64,000 nucleotides of DNA from Microbacterium sp. Root180 (GTDB lineage: Bacteria > Actinomycetota > Actinomycetes > Actinomycetales > Microbacteriaceae), in contig NZ_LMHS01000001.1 in the NCBI RefSeq assembly GCF_001428485.1, positions 186,404-250,403 on the forward strand, given 5' to 3'. The notes under the pieces are model-generated. The model saw nothing but the letters and a program-made list of their open reading frames with translations. It was not told where the DNA came from and ran no database searches. How positions within the stretch are numbered: the stretch's first letter is position 1; every line of letters starts with the position of its first letter. Positions 26,876 to 36,015 of the stretch are shown here, piece after piece. Made by a program: the position numbers and the translations under genes.

Positions 26876-27586
26876 ATGAAGGTCATCTCGTACAACCTGC
26901 GCAAACACCGCGCGGCGGGCGAGCTCGCCCACCTGGTCGCGGGCCACGCCGCCGACGTGCTGTGTCTTCAGGAAGCCGACACGAGTGACCTGCCCGAGGA
27001 GATCGAGGGACTGCGGCTCGCGGACGCCACGCAGCGCAACCGCCTCGGGCTCGCCGTGTACTACCGCGAGAACACCTATCGTGCCGTGGACGTCCGCGCG
27101 CTCGCGCTGAAGAAGTCACTGCACGACCGCGTGCTCAAGCCCGCGGAGGAGCGCCTGCTCGGCGTGCGCCTGCACGATATCGACGAGGGACGTGAGCTGA
27201 TCGTGGCGTCCTTCCACGCTGCTCCGCTCACCGCGCTCAACTCGCTGCGCCGTCACCAGATCCGCACCGCCCTCGACGAGCTCCAGAGCCTGGGGGAGGG
27301 GATCCCGGCGCTGATGGTCGGCGACTACAACTATCCGGTGTTCAAGGAGCATCTCGGGCAGAAGGTGCGCGAGCAGGGCTACGAGCTGAACCTCAGCGAC
27401 TCGCGCACCTACACCCGCTACCGCTTCTTCCGGGGGCACTACGACTTCGCGACCTCCATCGGCTTCGAGATCGACCGGGTGCGCACGCTGCCCCAGGGCC
27501 TCAGCGATCACCTGCCGATCCTCGTCACCGCCCGACCGGTCGCGGGGAGCCGCACGGTCGAGGAGCCTCGCGCCGAGGCATCCTGA
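26876..27586 (+). CDS. Endonuclease/exonuclease/phosphatase-family protein
   Basis: 236 residues from ATG at 26876; a GTG three codons earlier also opens the frame. The fold signatures are MKVISYNLRKH (Asn), VLCLQEAD (metal-binding Glu), ASFHAAP, VGDYNYP (Asp/Asn) and SDHLPI (catalytic Asp-His). The family includes DNases, inositol-phosphatases and sphingomyelinases, so the substrate cannot be named. There is no signal peptide, so it is cytoplasmic. A TAGGCT -10-like box lies at 26861-26866, giving a leader of only a few bases. Confidence 0.85.
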   Translation: MKVISYNLRKHRAAGELAHLVAGHAADVLCLQEADTSDLPEEIEGLRLADATQRNRLGLAVYYRENTYRAVDVRALALKKSLHDRVLKPAEERLLGVRLHDIDEGRELIVASFHAAPLTALNSLRRHQIRTALDELQSLGEGIPALMVGDYNYPVFKEHLGQKVREQGYELNLSDSRTYTRYRFFRGHYDFATSIGFEIDRVRTLPQGLSDHLPILVTARPVAGSRTVEEPRAEAS

Positions 27587-27605
27587 TCCGATCCGGAGGG
27601 TGGCC

Positions 27606-28907
27606 TCAGGGCCTGCCCATGCCCAGGTAGGTCCAGCCGGCGGCGCGCCAGGCCGCGGCATCCCATCCGTTGCGTCCGTCGACGACCACTCGGCCCGCAG
27701 TCAGCGACGAGGTGTGTTCCGGGGTGAGCTCGCGGCGATACAGGTCCCACTCGGTCACCAGCACGACGCAGTCCGCGTCGCGCAGCGCCTCGTCCCGATC
27801 GTCGACGTACGTCAGCTGCGGATACTGCCGCCGGGCGTTGGCGAGCGCTGCCGGGTCGGTGACGGTGACGTGGGCGCCGAGTCCGCGCAGGCGCACGGCG
27901 ACGTCGAGCGCGGGGGAGTCGCGGATGTCGTCGCTGAAGGGCTTGAACGCGGCTCCGAGCAGCGTCACCCGCTTGTCGAACGCCGAGCCGCCCAGACCCT
28001 GGACCACGAGTTCGACCGCGCGCTCGCGTCGGCGGAGGTTGATCGCGTCGATCTCTCGCAGGAATCCGATCGACTCGCCTCGCCCGAGTTCCTCGGCGCG
28101 CGCGGCGAACGCGCGGATGTCCTTCGGCAGGCAGCCGCCGCCGAAGCCGATCCCCGCGCCGAGGAAGCGACGACCGATGCGCTCGTCGTAGCCGATCGCA
28201 TCGGCGAGCTGGGTGACGTCCGCGCCGGTGACCTCCGCGATCTCCGCCATCGCATTGATGAAGGAGATCTTCGTGGCGAGGAACGCGTTCGCGGCGACCT
28301 TGACGAGTTCGGCGGTGGGCCACTCCATGACGATGAACGGTGTTCCCGCCTCTACCGCGAGGCTGTACACCTCGCGCAGCGCGTCGACGCCCGCGCCGTC
28401 CGGTCCCACGCCCACGACGAGGCGATCGGGCTCAAGGGTGTCCTTCACCGCCCAGCCCTCGCGCAGGAACTCGGGGTTCCACACCAGGCTTGCGCCGGCT
28501 CGCGCGACGACCGCCGCGAGCCGTGCCGCCGTGCCGACGGGAACCGTCGACTTGCCGGCGACGATGTCACCGGGGCTCAGGTGGGGGACGAGGGCATCGA
28601 CGGCGGCGTCGACGAAGGTCAGATCGGCCGCATGGCCGCCGCTCTGCTGAGGTGTGCCGACGGCGAGGAAGTGCACCGCGGCTCCGGATGCCTCCGCCAT
28701 GTCGGTTGTGAAGCGCAGTCTTCCCGACGCGAGCCCCGCCGTCAGGAGGTCGTCGAGATGCGGCTCGAAGAACGGCGCCTCGCCTCGGGAGAGGCTCTCG
28801 ATGCGAGTGGCGTCGACGTCGATGCCGACGACGTCGTGCCCGATCGAGGCCATGGCGGCCGCATGGACCGCTCCGAGGTATCCGCAGCCGATAACCGACA
28901 GGCGCAC
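27606..28907 (-). CDS. UDP-glucose/GDP-mannose dehydrogenase family protein
   Basis: 433 residues from a GTG start. The Rossmann nucleotide site is VIGCGYLGAVHA (6-16). The four-electron dehydrogenase residues are visible: E147 (NPEFLREG), K203 and N207 (ELVKVAANAFLATK), and C259 in FGGGCLPKD. The closest match by these motifs is UDP-glucose 6-dehydrogenase, which makes UDP-glucuronate for surface polysaccharide; GDP-mannose or UDP-ManNAc dehydrogenation remain possible. It converges with the phosphatase-family gene, leaving only 19 bases between stops. Confidence 0.92.
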   Translation of the reverse strand: MRLSVIGCGYLGAVHAAAMASIGHDVVGIDVDATRIESLSRGEAPFFEPHLDDLLTAGLASGRLRFTTDMAEASGAAVHFLAVGTPQQSGGHAADLTFVDAAVDALVPHLSPGDIVAGKSTVPVGTAARLAAVVARAGASLVWNPEFLREGWAVKDTLEPDRLVVGVGPDGAGVDALREVYSLAVEAGTPFIVMEWPTAELVKVAANAFLATKISFINAMAEIAEVTGADVTQLADAIGYDERIGRRFLGAGIGFGGGCLPKDIRAFAARAEELGRGESIGFLREIDAINLRRRERAVELVVQGLGGSAFDKRVTLLGAAFKPFSDDIRDSPALDVAVRLRGLGAHVTVTDPAALANARRQYPQLTYVDDRDEALRDADCVVLVTEWDLYRRELTPEHTSSLTAGRVVVDGRNGWDAAAWRAAGWTYLGMGRP

Positions 28908-28960
28908 GAGCGCTCCAGACCGCGGCACCCTGCCGCACGGCCACATCCTACCGGCGGCGC

Positions 28961-29827
28961 TCAGGTGCCGAGATCGACTCCGGCGGGGCGGATGCTCGGA
29001 TCGCCGTCGTTCCACTTCTCGATCCCCTGCACCACCCAGAAGGCGAAGAACAGCGTCAGCGCCGCGGCCTCGGCCAGGAGCACGACCGGAACACCGGTCG
29101 CGTCGGAGTCGGGCAGCAGCGCCACGTAGACGACGAGCACCGCGACCAGCCCGAGGGCGATCGCGACATAGAGCGCGCGGAAGACCATCGGAGGAGGATC
29201 CCCGCGACGAGGGAACGCGTTGATGACCGCTACCGACGCGAACAAGCCGAAGAAGGCGATCGTGGCGACGAAGTGTCCCTGGGCGAGGAACGCGTCGCGC
29301 GCGAACAGCCACAGCGCACCGACGACGACGAGCACGGCTGTACTGCTCACGAGGCTGAATCCGACGGTCTCGAGCGACACCTGCCGGAGCGCGGCGAGCA
29401 GGACGCCGACCAGGATCGTGAGCAAGCCGACCACGAGGTACGTCGCGACGCCGTTCGCGGCATCCGCTGCGAACTCCGGCGGGAAGCACCGATGCACGCA
29501 CGGCACGACGACGCCGGGAACGCTGCCCGGGGCGAGCGTGGTGGGCACGAGAGCGATGAGAGGGGCGAAGAGCGCGGCCGCATCGAGCAGGGCCCGCTCG
29601 GCGCCGCGGCCCGACAGCGCGACCAGGGCGAGCGCGGCGGCGATGAGGGCCCCGACGAACGCGTTGCGCGCGGGCGTGTAGAAGTAGTCGCTCACCGAGG
29701 CGAGCCAGCCGACGGATGCCGCGGCCAGCCCGACGGAGACGTAGATGACCACGACCGTACCGGCGACGGCCAGACGCAGATAGCGGTAGGTGCGCTGGAC
29801 CGAGGTCGACGGCACGGCGGGCGGCAT
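28961..29827 (-). CDS. Multi-helix membrane protein of unknown function
   Basis: 288 residues from ATG at 29827 (an upstream start at 29872 adds 15 less convincing residues). About eight hydrophobic segments are seen. The extracytoplasmic loop between the third and fourth contains CVHRCFPP (a CxxxC pair) and several prolines. The overall pattern recalls DUF998/frag1-like bacterial membrane proteins, but I recognise no family with confidence. It is followed after 53 bases by the UDP-sugar dehydrogenase on the same strand and may share its transcript. Confidence 0.7.
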   Translation of the reverse strand: MPPAVPSTSVQRTYRYLRLAVAGTVVVIYVSVGLAAASVGWLASVSDYFYTPARNAFVGALIAAALALVALSGRGAERALLDAAALFAPLIALVPTTLAPGSVPGVVVPCVHRCFPPEFAADAANGVATYLVVGLLTILVGVLLAALRQVSLETVGFSLVSSTAVLVVVGALWLFARDAFLAQGHFVATIAFFGLFASVAVINAFPRRGDPPPMVFRALYVAIALGLVAVLVVYVALLPDSDATGVPVVLLAEAAALTLFFAFWVVQGIEKWNDGDPSIRPAGVDLGT

Positions 29828-29876
29828 GTCGACGAGGATAGCGAGGAGCCCGGACGGGAGCGCGTCTCTCACCGGT

Positions 29877-29905
29877 TTGGTCAGTGCTTTCGGATGCCGT
29901 AGACT
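29877..29905 (+). promoter_or_regulatory. Promoter of rplM-rpsI
   Basis: TTGGTC (29877-29882), a 17-base spacer, then TAGACT (29900-29905). The start region TTGACGTTTGGTG parallels the infA promoter. TGGTG (29913-29917) can pair with CACCA (29937-29941) in the leader. The 142-base leader to rplM holds no other gene. Confidence 0.65.
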
Positions 29906-30047
29906 TGACGTTTGGTGTGCGGCTCAGCTGACCCGGCACCACGAACGTGAGCCCTCCACTGGCGTGTTCGGTCCTCCTCGAGAGACAGAACCACCCCGGA
30001 GCGGGATTCACGAACCTCTCCGTTCGAATCAAGAAAGCAGCACTATT

Positions 30048-30494
30048 GTGACGCGCACTTACACCCCCAAGGCTGGCGAGACCCAGCGCGACTGGCTGGT
30101 CATCGACGCAACCGACGTCGTCCTCGGCCGCCTCGCCTCGCACGCCGCCGCCCTGCTTCGCGGCAAGCACAAGCCGACCTTCGCGAACCACATCGACACC
30201 GGTGACTTCGTCATCATCGTCAACGCCGAGAAGGTGGCCCTCACGGGTCAGAAGCTCCAGAAGAAGAAGGCGTACCGCCACTCGGGCTACCCCGGCGGCC
30301 TGACGTCGATCACGTACGACGAGCTCCTCACCAAGAACCCTGAGCGCGCCGTCGAGAAGGCCATCCGCGGAATGCTCCCCAAGAACAGCCTCGGTGCGGC
30401 GCAGCTGCGCAAGCTGAAGGTCTACCGCGGTGCAGAGCACCCCCACGGTGCCCAGCTTCCCAAGACGTACACCCTCGACCAGGTCGCCCAGTAA
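30048..30494 (+). CDS. rplM: 50S ribosomal protein L13
   Basis: 148 residues from a GTG that matches the family start ([20 protein letters not shown]). L13 is an early 23S rRNA assembly protein. [29 protein letters not shown] and [19 protein letters not shown] are diagnostic. AAGAAAGCAG provides a modest ribosome-binding site. It is paired with rpsI, as in almost all bacteria. Confidence 0.98.
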   Translation: MTRTYTPKAGETQRDWLVIDATDVVLGRLASHAAALLRGKHKPTFANHIDTGDFVIIVNAEKVALTGQKLQKKKAYRHSGYPGGLTSITYDELLTKNPERAVEKAIRGMLPKNSLGAAQLRKLKVYRGAEHPHGAQLPKTYTLDQVAQ

Positions 30495-30520
30495 GCGCCG
30501 TACAGACTAAGGACATACTC

Positions 30521-30994
30521 GTGGCGAACATCGAAGAATCCACCAACTACTCGACCGAGACCCCGGCCGACGAGACCGTCGTCGTGGCCGAGCGCCCCGT
30601 GCTCTCGGTCTCGGGCGGCGCGGTCGGCCGCCGCAAGCAGGCAATCGCCCGCGTGCGTGTGATCCCCGGCTCGGGCACCATCACCGTCAACGGCCGCGCG
30701 TTCGAGGACTACTTCCCGAACAAGCTCCACCAGCAGCTCATCACCGACCCGTTCACGGTTCTCGGCCTGACCGGCGCGTACGACGTCATCGTGCGCATCC
30801 AGGGCGGCGGCCCCTCGGGCCAGGCCGGCGCGCTGCGCCTCGGCATCGCCCGTGCGCTCAACGAGATCGACGCCGAGAACAACCGCCCGGCCCTCAAGAA
30901 GGCCGGCTTCCTCTCGCGCGACGCCCGCGTCATCGAGCGCAAGAAGGCCGGTCTCAAGAAGGCCCGCAAGGCGCCGCAGTACTCGAAGCGCTGA
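30521..30994 (+). CDS. rpsI: 30S ribosomal protein S9
   Basis: 157 residues, GTG start after CTAAGGACA. The core begins near residue 30 ([21 protein letters not shown]). Ahead of it is an acidic, disordered start frequent in actinobacterial S9. The C-terminal KAPQYSKR places the invariant Arg that contacts P-site t[25 protein letters not shown] is the second signature. Sixteen bases separate it from glmM. Confidence 0.98.
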   Translation: MANIEESTNYSTETPADETVVVAERPVLSVSGGAVGRRKQAIARVRVIPGSGTITVNGRAFEDYFPNKLHQQLITDPFTVLGLTGAYDVIVRIQGGGPSGQAGALRLGIARALNEIDAENNRPALKKAGFLSRDARVIERKKAGLKKARKAPQYSKR

Positions 30995-31010
30995 TCGGCT
31001 CTCGTTCCGT

Positions 31011-32369
31011 ATGCCGCTCTTTGGCACGGACGGGGTGAGGGGGCTGGCCAACGGCCCCCTCACCGCCGATCTCGCATTGTCCCTGGCTCAGGCGACGGCC
31101 GTCGTCCTGGGCCAGGGTCGTTCTGCCGAGGCGCGGCGCGCCGCCGGCAAGCGGCTGACCGCTGTCGTCGCGCGCGACCCGCGCATCTCGGGTGAGTTCC
31201 TCTCCGCCGCGGTCGAAGCCGGCCTCGCCTCGTCGGGCGTCGATGTGCTCGACGCCGGCGTGCTGCCGACTCCCGCGACCGCGTTCCTCATCGCGGACAT
31301 GGACGCCGACTTCGGTGTCATGGTCTCGGCCTCGCACAATCCGGCGCCCGACAACGGCATCAAGATCTTCGCGCGCGGCGGGGTGAAGCTCCCCGATGTC
31401 GTCGAGCAGCGCATCGAGCACGCGATGGCCGGCCCCAAGCTGCAGCCCACCGGTGCGGCTGTCGGACGCATCCGCCGGTTCGCCGACGCGGAGGACCGCT
31501 ACGTCGTCCACCTGCTGGGCTCGCTGCCGCACCGTCTCGACGGCATCCACGTCGTCCTCGACTGCGCGAACGGCGCGGCGTCCGGAGTCTCCCCCGAGAC
31601 GTTCCGCGATGCCGGCGCCCGCGTCACCGTCATCGGGGCAGACCCCGACGGCATCAACATCAACGACGGCGTCGGCTCGACGCATCTCGACAAGCTCGCA
31701 GAAGCAGTCCTCGCCCACGGAGCCGACGTGGGGATCGCGCACGACGGGGACGCCGACCGCTGCCTCGCCGTCGACGCCGACGGCGCGATCGTCGACGGCG
31801 ACCAGATCATGGCCATCCTCGCGGTGGCGATGAAGGACCGCGGGCACCTCGCGGGCGACACCCTCGTCGCCACTGTCATGAGCAACCTCGGGCTCCACCG
31901 GGCGATGGCCGAACACGGCATCCGCGTCGAGCAGACCTCTGTCGGCGACCGCTACGTGCTCGAGCGCATGAACGAGGGCGGGTTCTCGCTGGGCGGCGAG
32001 CAGTCCGGCCACGTCATCATGAGCGAGTTCGCCACCACCGGCGACGGACTCCTCACGGGGCTGCACATCGTCGGTGAGATGGCTCGACAGGGCAAGTCCC
32101 TCGCGGAGCTCGCATCGATCATGACCGTGTACCCCCAGGTCCTCGTCAACGTGAAGGGCGTCGACCGCTCGCGCGCGAACTCCGACGAGGGCGTGTCGGA
32201 TGCCGTCGCCGCCGCGGTCGCCGAGCTCGGCGACTCCGGCCGCGTGCTGCTGCGCCCGTCCGGCACCGAGTCGCTCGTGCGGGTCATGGTCGAGGCCGCG
32301 TCCGCCGAGGACGCCCGTCGTCACGCCGACGCTCTCGCCGAGGTCGTGCGCGAGCGCCTGGCGCTGTGA
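31011..32369 (+). CDS. glmM: Phosphoglucosamine mutase
   Basis: 452 residues. It converts glucosamine-6-phosphate to glucosamine-1-phosphate on the way to UDP-GlcNAc and peptidoglycan. [18 protein letters not shown], the phosphoserine loop [12 protein letters not shown] (S107), the metal loop DGDADRC and the phosphate-binding [12 protein letters not shown] are all present. It follows rpsI closely and is probably in the same operon. glmS, the preceding enzyme, is at 49160. The stop codon falls within an 8-bp tandem repeat. Confidence 0.98.
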   Translation: MPLFGTDGVRGLANGPLTADLALSLAQATAVVLGQGRSAEARRAAGKRLTAVVARDPRISGEFLSAAVEAGLASSGVDVLDAGVLPTPATAFLIADMDADFGVMVSASHNPAPDNGIKIFARGGVKLPDVVEQRIEHAMAGPKLQPTGAAVGRIRRFADAEDRYVVHLLGSLPHRLDGIHVVLDCANGAASGVSPETFRDAGARVTVIGADPDGININDGVGSTHLDKLAEAVLAHGADVGIAHDGDADRCLAVDADGAIVDGDQIMAILAVAMKDRGHLAGDTLVATVMSNLGLHRAMAEHGIRVEQTSVGDRYVLERMNEGGFSLGGEQSGHVIMSEFATTGDGLLTGLHIVGEMARQGKSLAELASIMTVYPQVLVNVKGVDRSRANSDEGVSDAVAAAVAELGDSGRVLLRPSGTESLVRVMVEAASAEDARRHADALAEVVRERLAL

Positions 32370-32398
32370 GTCGCTGAGTCGCTGAGTCGCTGAGTCGC
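32367..32398. repeat. Four tandem copies of TGAGTCGC
   Basis: The octamer is repeated exactly four times with no spacing; the first copy supplies the glmM TGA stop. A complementary GCGACTC lies downstream near 32431, so some copies could form a hairpin. Slippage-prone DNA of this kind may vary between strains. Confidence 0.8.
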
Positions 32399-32463
32399 GC
32401 CGACCTCGCGCGTGCCACCGGCGTGTCTTGGCGACTCGCTGGGGCACGGGGTGCGGGGCAGGG

Positions 32464-33408
32464 TCAGGCCGGCGGCGCGCTCCACGACAGCGACTCGATG
32501 TAGCGCAGGAGCACGCCCTCGCGGAGAGCCCATGGCGACACCTCGAGCTCGTCGACGTCGAGCGCCCGCATAGCCTCGTGCAGCACGACAGCGCCCGCGA
32601 CGATCTGGAACGTGCGGTCCGGCGTGATCCCGGGCAGCTCCTGGCGCGCGCTCGCCGGGATCTTCGCGAGGCGCGGGATCCATGAGCCGAGCGAGGCGCG
32701 GGGGAGCAGCATCCGCTCGATTCCCGACCATCCCGGCACCGGGTATCCGACCAGCTTGGCCAGCGAGCGGATCGCCTTCGACGAGCCGACCACGTGGTCG
32801 GGGCGTGCCAGCGCGCGGAACTCGGCCGCGACGGGAGCCAGCGTCGCACGGGCGTGGGCACGCAGCCGCTCGACCGCGTCCTCGCCGGGCGGGTCGTCGG
32901 GCAGGAACTGCACGGTCATGCGTCCCGCCCCGAGGGGGACGGATGCCGCAGCCTCGGGCAGTTCGTCCGCTCCGGCCGCGATCTCGAGCGAGCCGCCGCC
33001 GATGTCGAACAGCAGCACCTGCCCCGCAGCCCAGCCGAACCAGCGGCGGACGGCGAGAAAGGTGTACCGCGCCTCGGTCTCGCCGCCGAGCACCTGGAGC
33101 GGCTGGCCGAGCGCGTTCTCGATGAGCGCGATGACCTCCGGGCCGTTCGCCGCCTCGCGCACGGCGGACGTCGCGGTGGCGAGCAGTTCGTCGACGTTCT
33201 CGGATGCCGCCACGCGGCGCGCCTCGGTCACGGCGTCCACGAGCGCCGTCACTCCTTCGGCGGTGATCTCGCCGTCGGGACCGAGGTAGCGCATCAGCCT
33301 GAGCACCGTGCGCTGACTGGTCGCGGCGAGCGGGCGACCGCCCGGCCGGACGTCGGCCACGAGCAGGTGGACGGTGTTGGAACCGATGTCGAGAACTCCG
33401 AGGCGCAC
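32464..33408 (-). CDS. Ppx/GppA-type phosphatase
   Basis: 314 residues from a GTG start, the short actinobacterial form without the C-terminal HD domain. The ASKHA-fold phosphate loops are visible: VLDIGSNTVHLLVAD at the N-terminus and LLFDIGGGSLEIAAG near 145, plus TSAVREAANG. Members hydrolyse polyphosphate or guanosine pentaphosphate; which one cannot be settled from sequence. It is divergent from the M28 peptidase gene across a 215-base gap. Confidence 0.92.
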   Translation of the reverse strand: MRLGVLDIGSNTVHLLVADVRPGGRPLAATSQRTVLRLMRYLGPDGEITAEGVTALVDAVTEARRVAASENVDELLATATSAVREAANGPEVIALIENALGQPLQVLGGETEARYTFLAVRRWFGWAAGQVLLFDIGGGSLEIAAGADELPEAAASVPLGAGRMTVQFLPDDPPGEDAVERLRAHARATLAPVAAEFRALARPDHVVGSSKAIRSLAKLVGYPVPGWSGIERMLLPRASLGSWIPRLAKIPASARQELPGITPDRTFQIVAGAVVLHEAMRALDVDELEVSPWALREGVLLRYIESLSWSAPPA

Positions 33409-33623
33409 GGCACGACAGTAGCGGCAGCGGGACGGGCGTGCGGTCACTGTGACGTCGCATGAGGCTCGGATGAGAAGTCGCGGCGGGCACTTCCGCCCGT
33501 TCCGGGGCGCGTCTAGCCTCGGCGCCAGGATGCCGATCCGGCATCCGTCCCGCGCGCGGACGCCCCGGTGGCGAGTTCGTGCGCACGGCGCTCGAAGAGG
33601 AGCGCCCTCGTGAAGGAGAGAAC

Positions 33624-35189
33624 ATGAATCGATCCCGCATGACACGCAGAGCCGGGCTGGCGCTCGCCGCAGCCACGGCGACGGTCCTGGCCGTGGCCAT
33701 CGCCCCGGCCGCCGCCACAGCAGCACCCGCCGCCAAGTGCGACAACCGCAACAACAACACCGTCTCGAAGCTCCTCGAGTGCGTCACGGCGGAGGGCGCC
33801 TTCGAGCACCTCGAGGCGTTCCAGGAGATCGCGACCGCGAACGGCGGCAACCGGGCCGCGGACACCCCCGGATACGAGGCGAGCGTCGACTACGTCGTCG
33901 AGACGATGGAGGCTGCGGGCTGGGAGGTGTCGATCGACGAGTTCGACTACGCCTATCAGCCGCCGGCAGAGCTGCAGCAGCTGACGCCGCAGAACGTCGC
34001 CCTGGCGGCCGGCAACTTCTCCGAGGGATCGGGGTCGGGAACGGTGACCGGTCAGGTCATCCCGGTCGACCTCGTGCTCGCCATGCCGCGTGATCCGGTC
34101 ACCAGCGGGTGCGAGGCCGCGGACTTCGCCGGGCTCGACTTCTCGGGCACGGCCGACATCGCGCTCATCCAGCGCGGAACGTGCGAGTTCGGTGTGAAGG
34201 CGCGCAACGCGCAGAACGCCGGCGCCGAGGCGGTCATCATCATGAACCAGGGGAACACCCCCGAACGCTCCGGCATGATCACGAACGTCACGCTCATCGG
34301 GGCCAACCCCGATCCGCTCGACATCCCCGTGATCGCCACCGACTTCGCCTCCGGCGCTGCGCTCGCCGTTCCGGGTTCCACCGCACGCGTGGTGAAGCCG
34401 GAGTCCGAGAACCACCCGCAGAAGAACGTGATCGCCGAACTGCCCGGTGTCAACGACGACAACGTCGTCATGGCCGGCGCGCACCTCGACTCGGTGCCCG
34501 AAGGCCCCGGCATCAATGACAACGGCTCGGGGTCGGCGGCGCTGCTCGAGGTCGCCGAGAGCATCAGCAAGCTCAAGCCGCAGAACACCGTGCGCTTCGC
34601 GTGGTGGGGTGCGGAGGAGGAAGGCCTCATCGGCTCCACCGAGTACGTCGCCGGGCTCAGCCAGGCCGAGAAGGACCGCATCGCGCTCTACCTGAACTTC
34701 GACATGGTCGCCTCGCCGAACTACATCTACATGGTGTACGACGGCGACGAGTCCACGTTCGAGGCGCCGGTGGTGGTGCCCGAAGGCTCGATCCAGATCG
34801 AGGACCTCTTCGAGCGCTACTTCACGAGCATCGACACGCCCTACGACGACGCCGAGTTCAGCGGGCGCAGCGACTACGAGGCCTTCATCCTCAACGGCAT
34901 TCCCGCGGGTGGTCTGTTCACGGGTGCTGAGGACGTGAAGACGGCCGAGCAGGCCGAGATCTGGGGCGGGACGGCCGATGAGTGGCTCGACCCGTGCTAC
35001 CACCAGGAGTGCGACGACATCGAGAACGTCAGCCTGGAGGCACTCGGTGTGAACACCGACGCGATCGCGCTCTCGGTCCTCGTGTACTCGTACTCGACCG
35101 AGCTCGTCAACGGCGTGCGCGGCAAGTCGATCCCCGGCGGACTGCGTCTGCCTGACCCGGCGGGCGCGGAAGGCACCTGGGCCGACTGA
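33624..35189 (+). CDS. Secreted M28-family metallopeptidase with PA domain
   Basis: 521 residues from ATG at 33624 behind AAGGAGAG. A signal peptide covers about 1-34 (RRAGLALAAATATVLAVAIA, cleavage near ATAAPA). A protease-associated domain lies at ~130-250 (IALIQRGTCEFGVKARNAQ). The two-zinc catalytic set is complete: GAHLDS, INDNGSG, AEEEGL (catalytic and ligand Glu), NFDMV and CYHQECD. It resembles secreted aminopeptidase Y/S. A weak promoter, TTCCGC-17-TAGCCT, ends at 33519. The gene ends before a strong bidirectional hairpin. Confidence 0.94.
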   Translation: MNRSRMTRRAGLALAAATATVLAVAIAPAAATAAPAAKCDNRNNNTVSKLLECVTAEGAFEHLEAFQEIATANGGNRAADTPGYEASVDYVVETMEAAGWEVSIDEFDYAYQPPAELQQLTPQNVALAAGNFSEGSGSGTVTGQVIPVDLVLAMPRDPVTSGCEAADFAGLDFSGTADIALIQRGTCEFGVKARNAQNAGAEAVIIMNQGNTPERSGMITNVTLIGANPDPLDIPVIATDFASGAALAVPGSTARVVKPESENHPQKNVIAELPGVNDDNVVMAGAHLDSVPEGPGINDNGSGSAALLEVAESISKLKPQNTVRFAWWGAEEEGLIGSTEYVAGLSQAEKDRIALYLNFDMVASPNYIYMVYDGDESTFEAPVVVPEGSIQIEDLFERYFTSIDTPYDDAEFSGRSDYEAFILNGIPAGGLFTGAEDVKTAEQAEIWGGTADEWLDPCYHQECDDIENVSLEALGVNTDAIALSVLVYSYSTELVNGVRGKSIPGGLRLPDPAGAEGTWAD

Positions 35190-35208
35190 GGCGGCGTCCC
35201 GTCCCGAA

Positions 35209-35242
35209 ACGCGGGCCCGCCTCCTCGGAGGCGGGCCCGCGT
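35209..35242. terminator. Bidirectional 15-bp terminator hairpin
   Basis: Arms 35209-35223 (ACGCGGGCCCGCCTC) and 35228-35242 pair perfectly with loop CTCG. It lies between the stops of the convergent M28 peptidase gene and the SDR gene, and so can end both transcripts. Confidence 0.8.
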
Positions 35243-35256
35243 TCACTCCCGGAGGG

Positions 35257-36015
35257 TCAGGCGATGCCGCCCCCATCGACCACGAGCGCGGCGCCGGTGA
35301 CATACGACGCCTCGTCGCTCGCGAGCCACACCACCGCAGCCGCGATCTCGTGCGGCTGTCCCATGCGGCCCAGCGGACGATCGGCCGCCTCGGCCAGGAA
35401 CCCCGACTCGCCCTGCCCGAGCTGACGCGCTTCGTCGCGCAGCATCCCGGTGTCCACGTCACCGGGATTCACCGAGTTCACGCGGATGCCCTGCGGTCCG
35501 TGATCGATCGCGAGGGCGCGGGTCATGTTGACGACCGCGCCCTTGGACGCGCAGTACGAGATCGCCTGACCGCCGCCCTTCAGGCCCCAGCCCGAGCCTG
35601 TGTTCACGATCGAGCCGCCCCCGGCGGCCGCCATGAGGGGCACGACGTGCTTGCACATCAGGAAGACCGCGCGCACGTTGACCCCGAAGACGCGGTCCCA
35701 TTCCTCGACGGTCGTCTCGACGGCAGTCGTGCGGCGGATGATGCCCGCATTGTTGAAGACGACGTCGATCCCGCCGAACTCCGCCGCCGTCGAGGCGACG
35801 ACGTGCTCGATGTCGACCTCGCTCGACACGTCGGCGGCCAGCGCGATCGCGGTGCCTCCGGCCGCTCGGATCTCGGAGGCGACCGCTTCGGCCGCCTCGG
35901 CGTTCAGGTCGACGACGGCGACGGCGGCGCCCTCGGCGGCGAGGGCGAGCGACGCGGCGCGGCCGATGCCTCCCGCGCCGCCGGTGACGATGGCCTTCTT
36001 TCCTTCAAGACGCAT
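35257..36015 (-). CDS. Short-chain dehydrogenase/reductase
   Basis: 252 residues, classical SDR. The cofactor loop is TGGAGGIG (11-18) with D37 after the second strand favouring NAD, then NNAG (88-91) and the catalytic S141, Y154 and K158 (YCASK). It ends TGAALVVDGGGIA. Likely an alcohol/sugar or hydroxy-acid dehydrogenase. It is the last gene of the GH42-led operon and overlaps the preceding kinase-like gene by 11 bases, which supports a linked role. The substrate is unknown. Confidence 0.9.
   Translation of the reverse strand: MRLEGKKAIVTGGAGGIGRAASLALAAEGAAVAVVDLNAEAAEAVASEIRAAGGTAIALAADVSSEVDIEHVVASTAAEFGGIDVVFNNAGIIRRTTAVETTVEEWDRVFGVNVRAVFLMCKHVVPLMAAAGGGSIVNTGSGWGLKGGGQAISYCASKGAVVNMTRALAIDHGPQGIRVNSVNPGDVDTGMLRDEARQLGQGESGFLAEAADRPLGRMGQPHEIAAAVVWLASDEASYVTGAALVVDGGGIA

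Noticed and set aside
27606..30446. A very long minus-strand open frame of about 946 codons
   Set aside because: Only the part 27606-28907 encodes a recognisable protein. The rest is antisense to rplM and in a wrong frame of the membrane-protein gene; long open frames are expected at this GC content.
32367..32398. Possible CRISPR-like repeats
   Set aside because: The units are eight bases with no spacers and no cas genes nearby; a simple tandem repeat.
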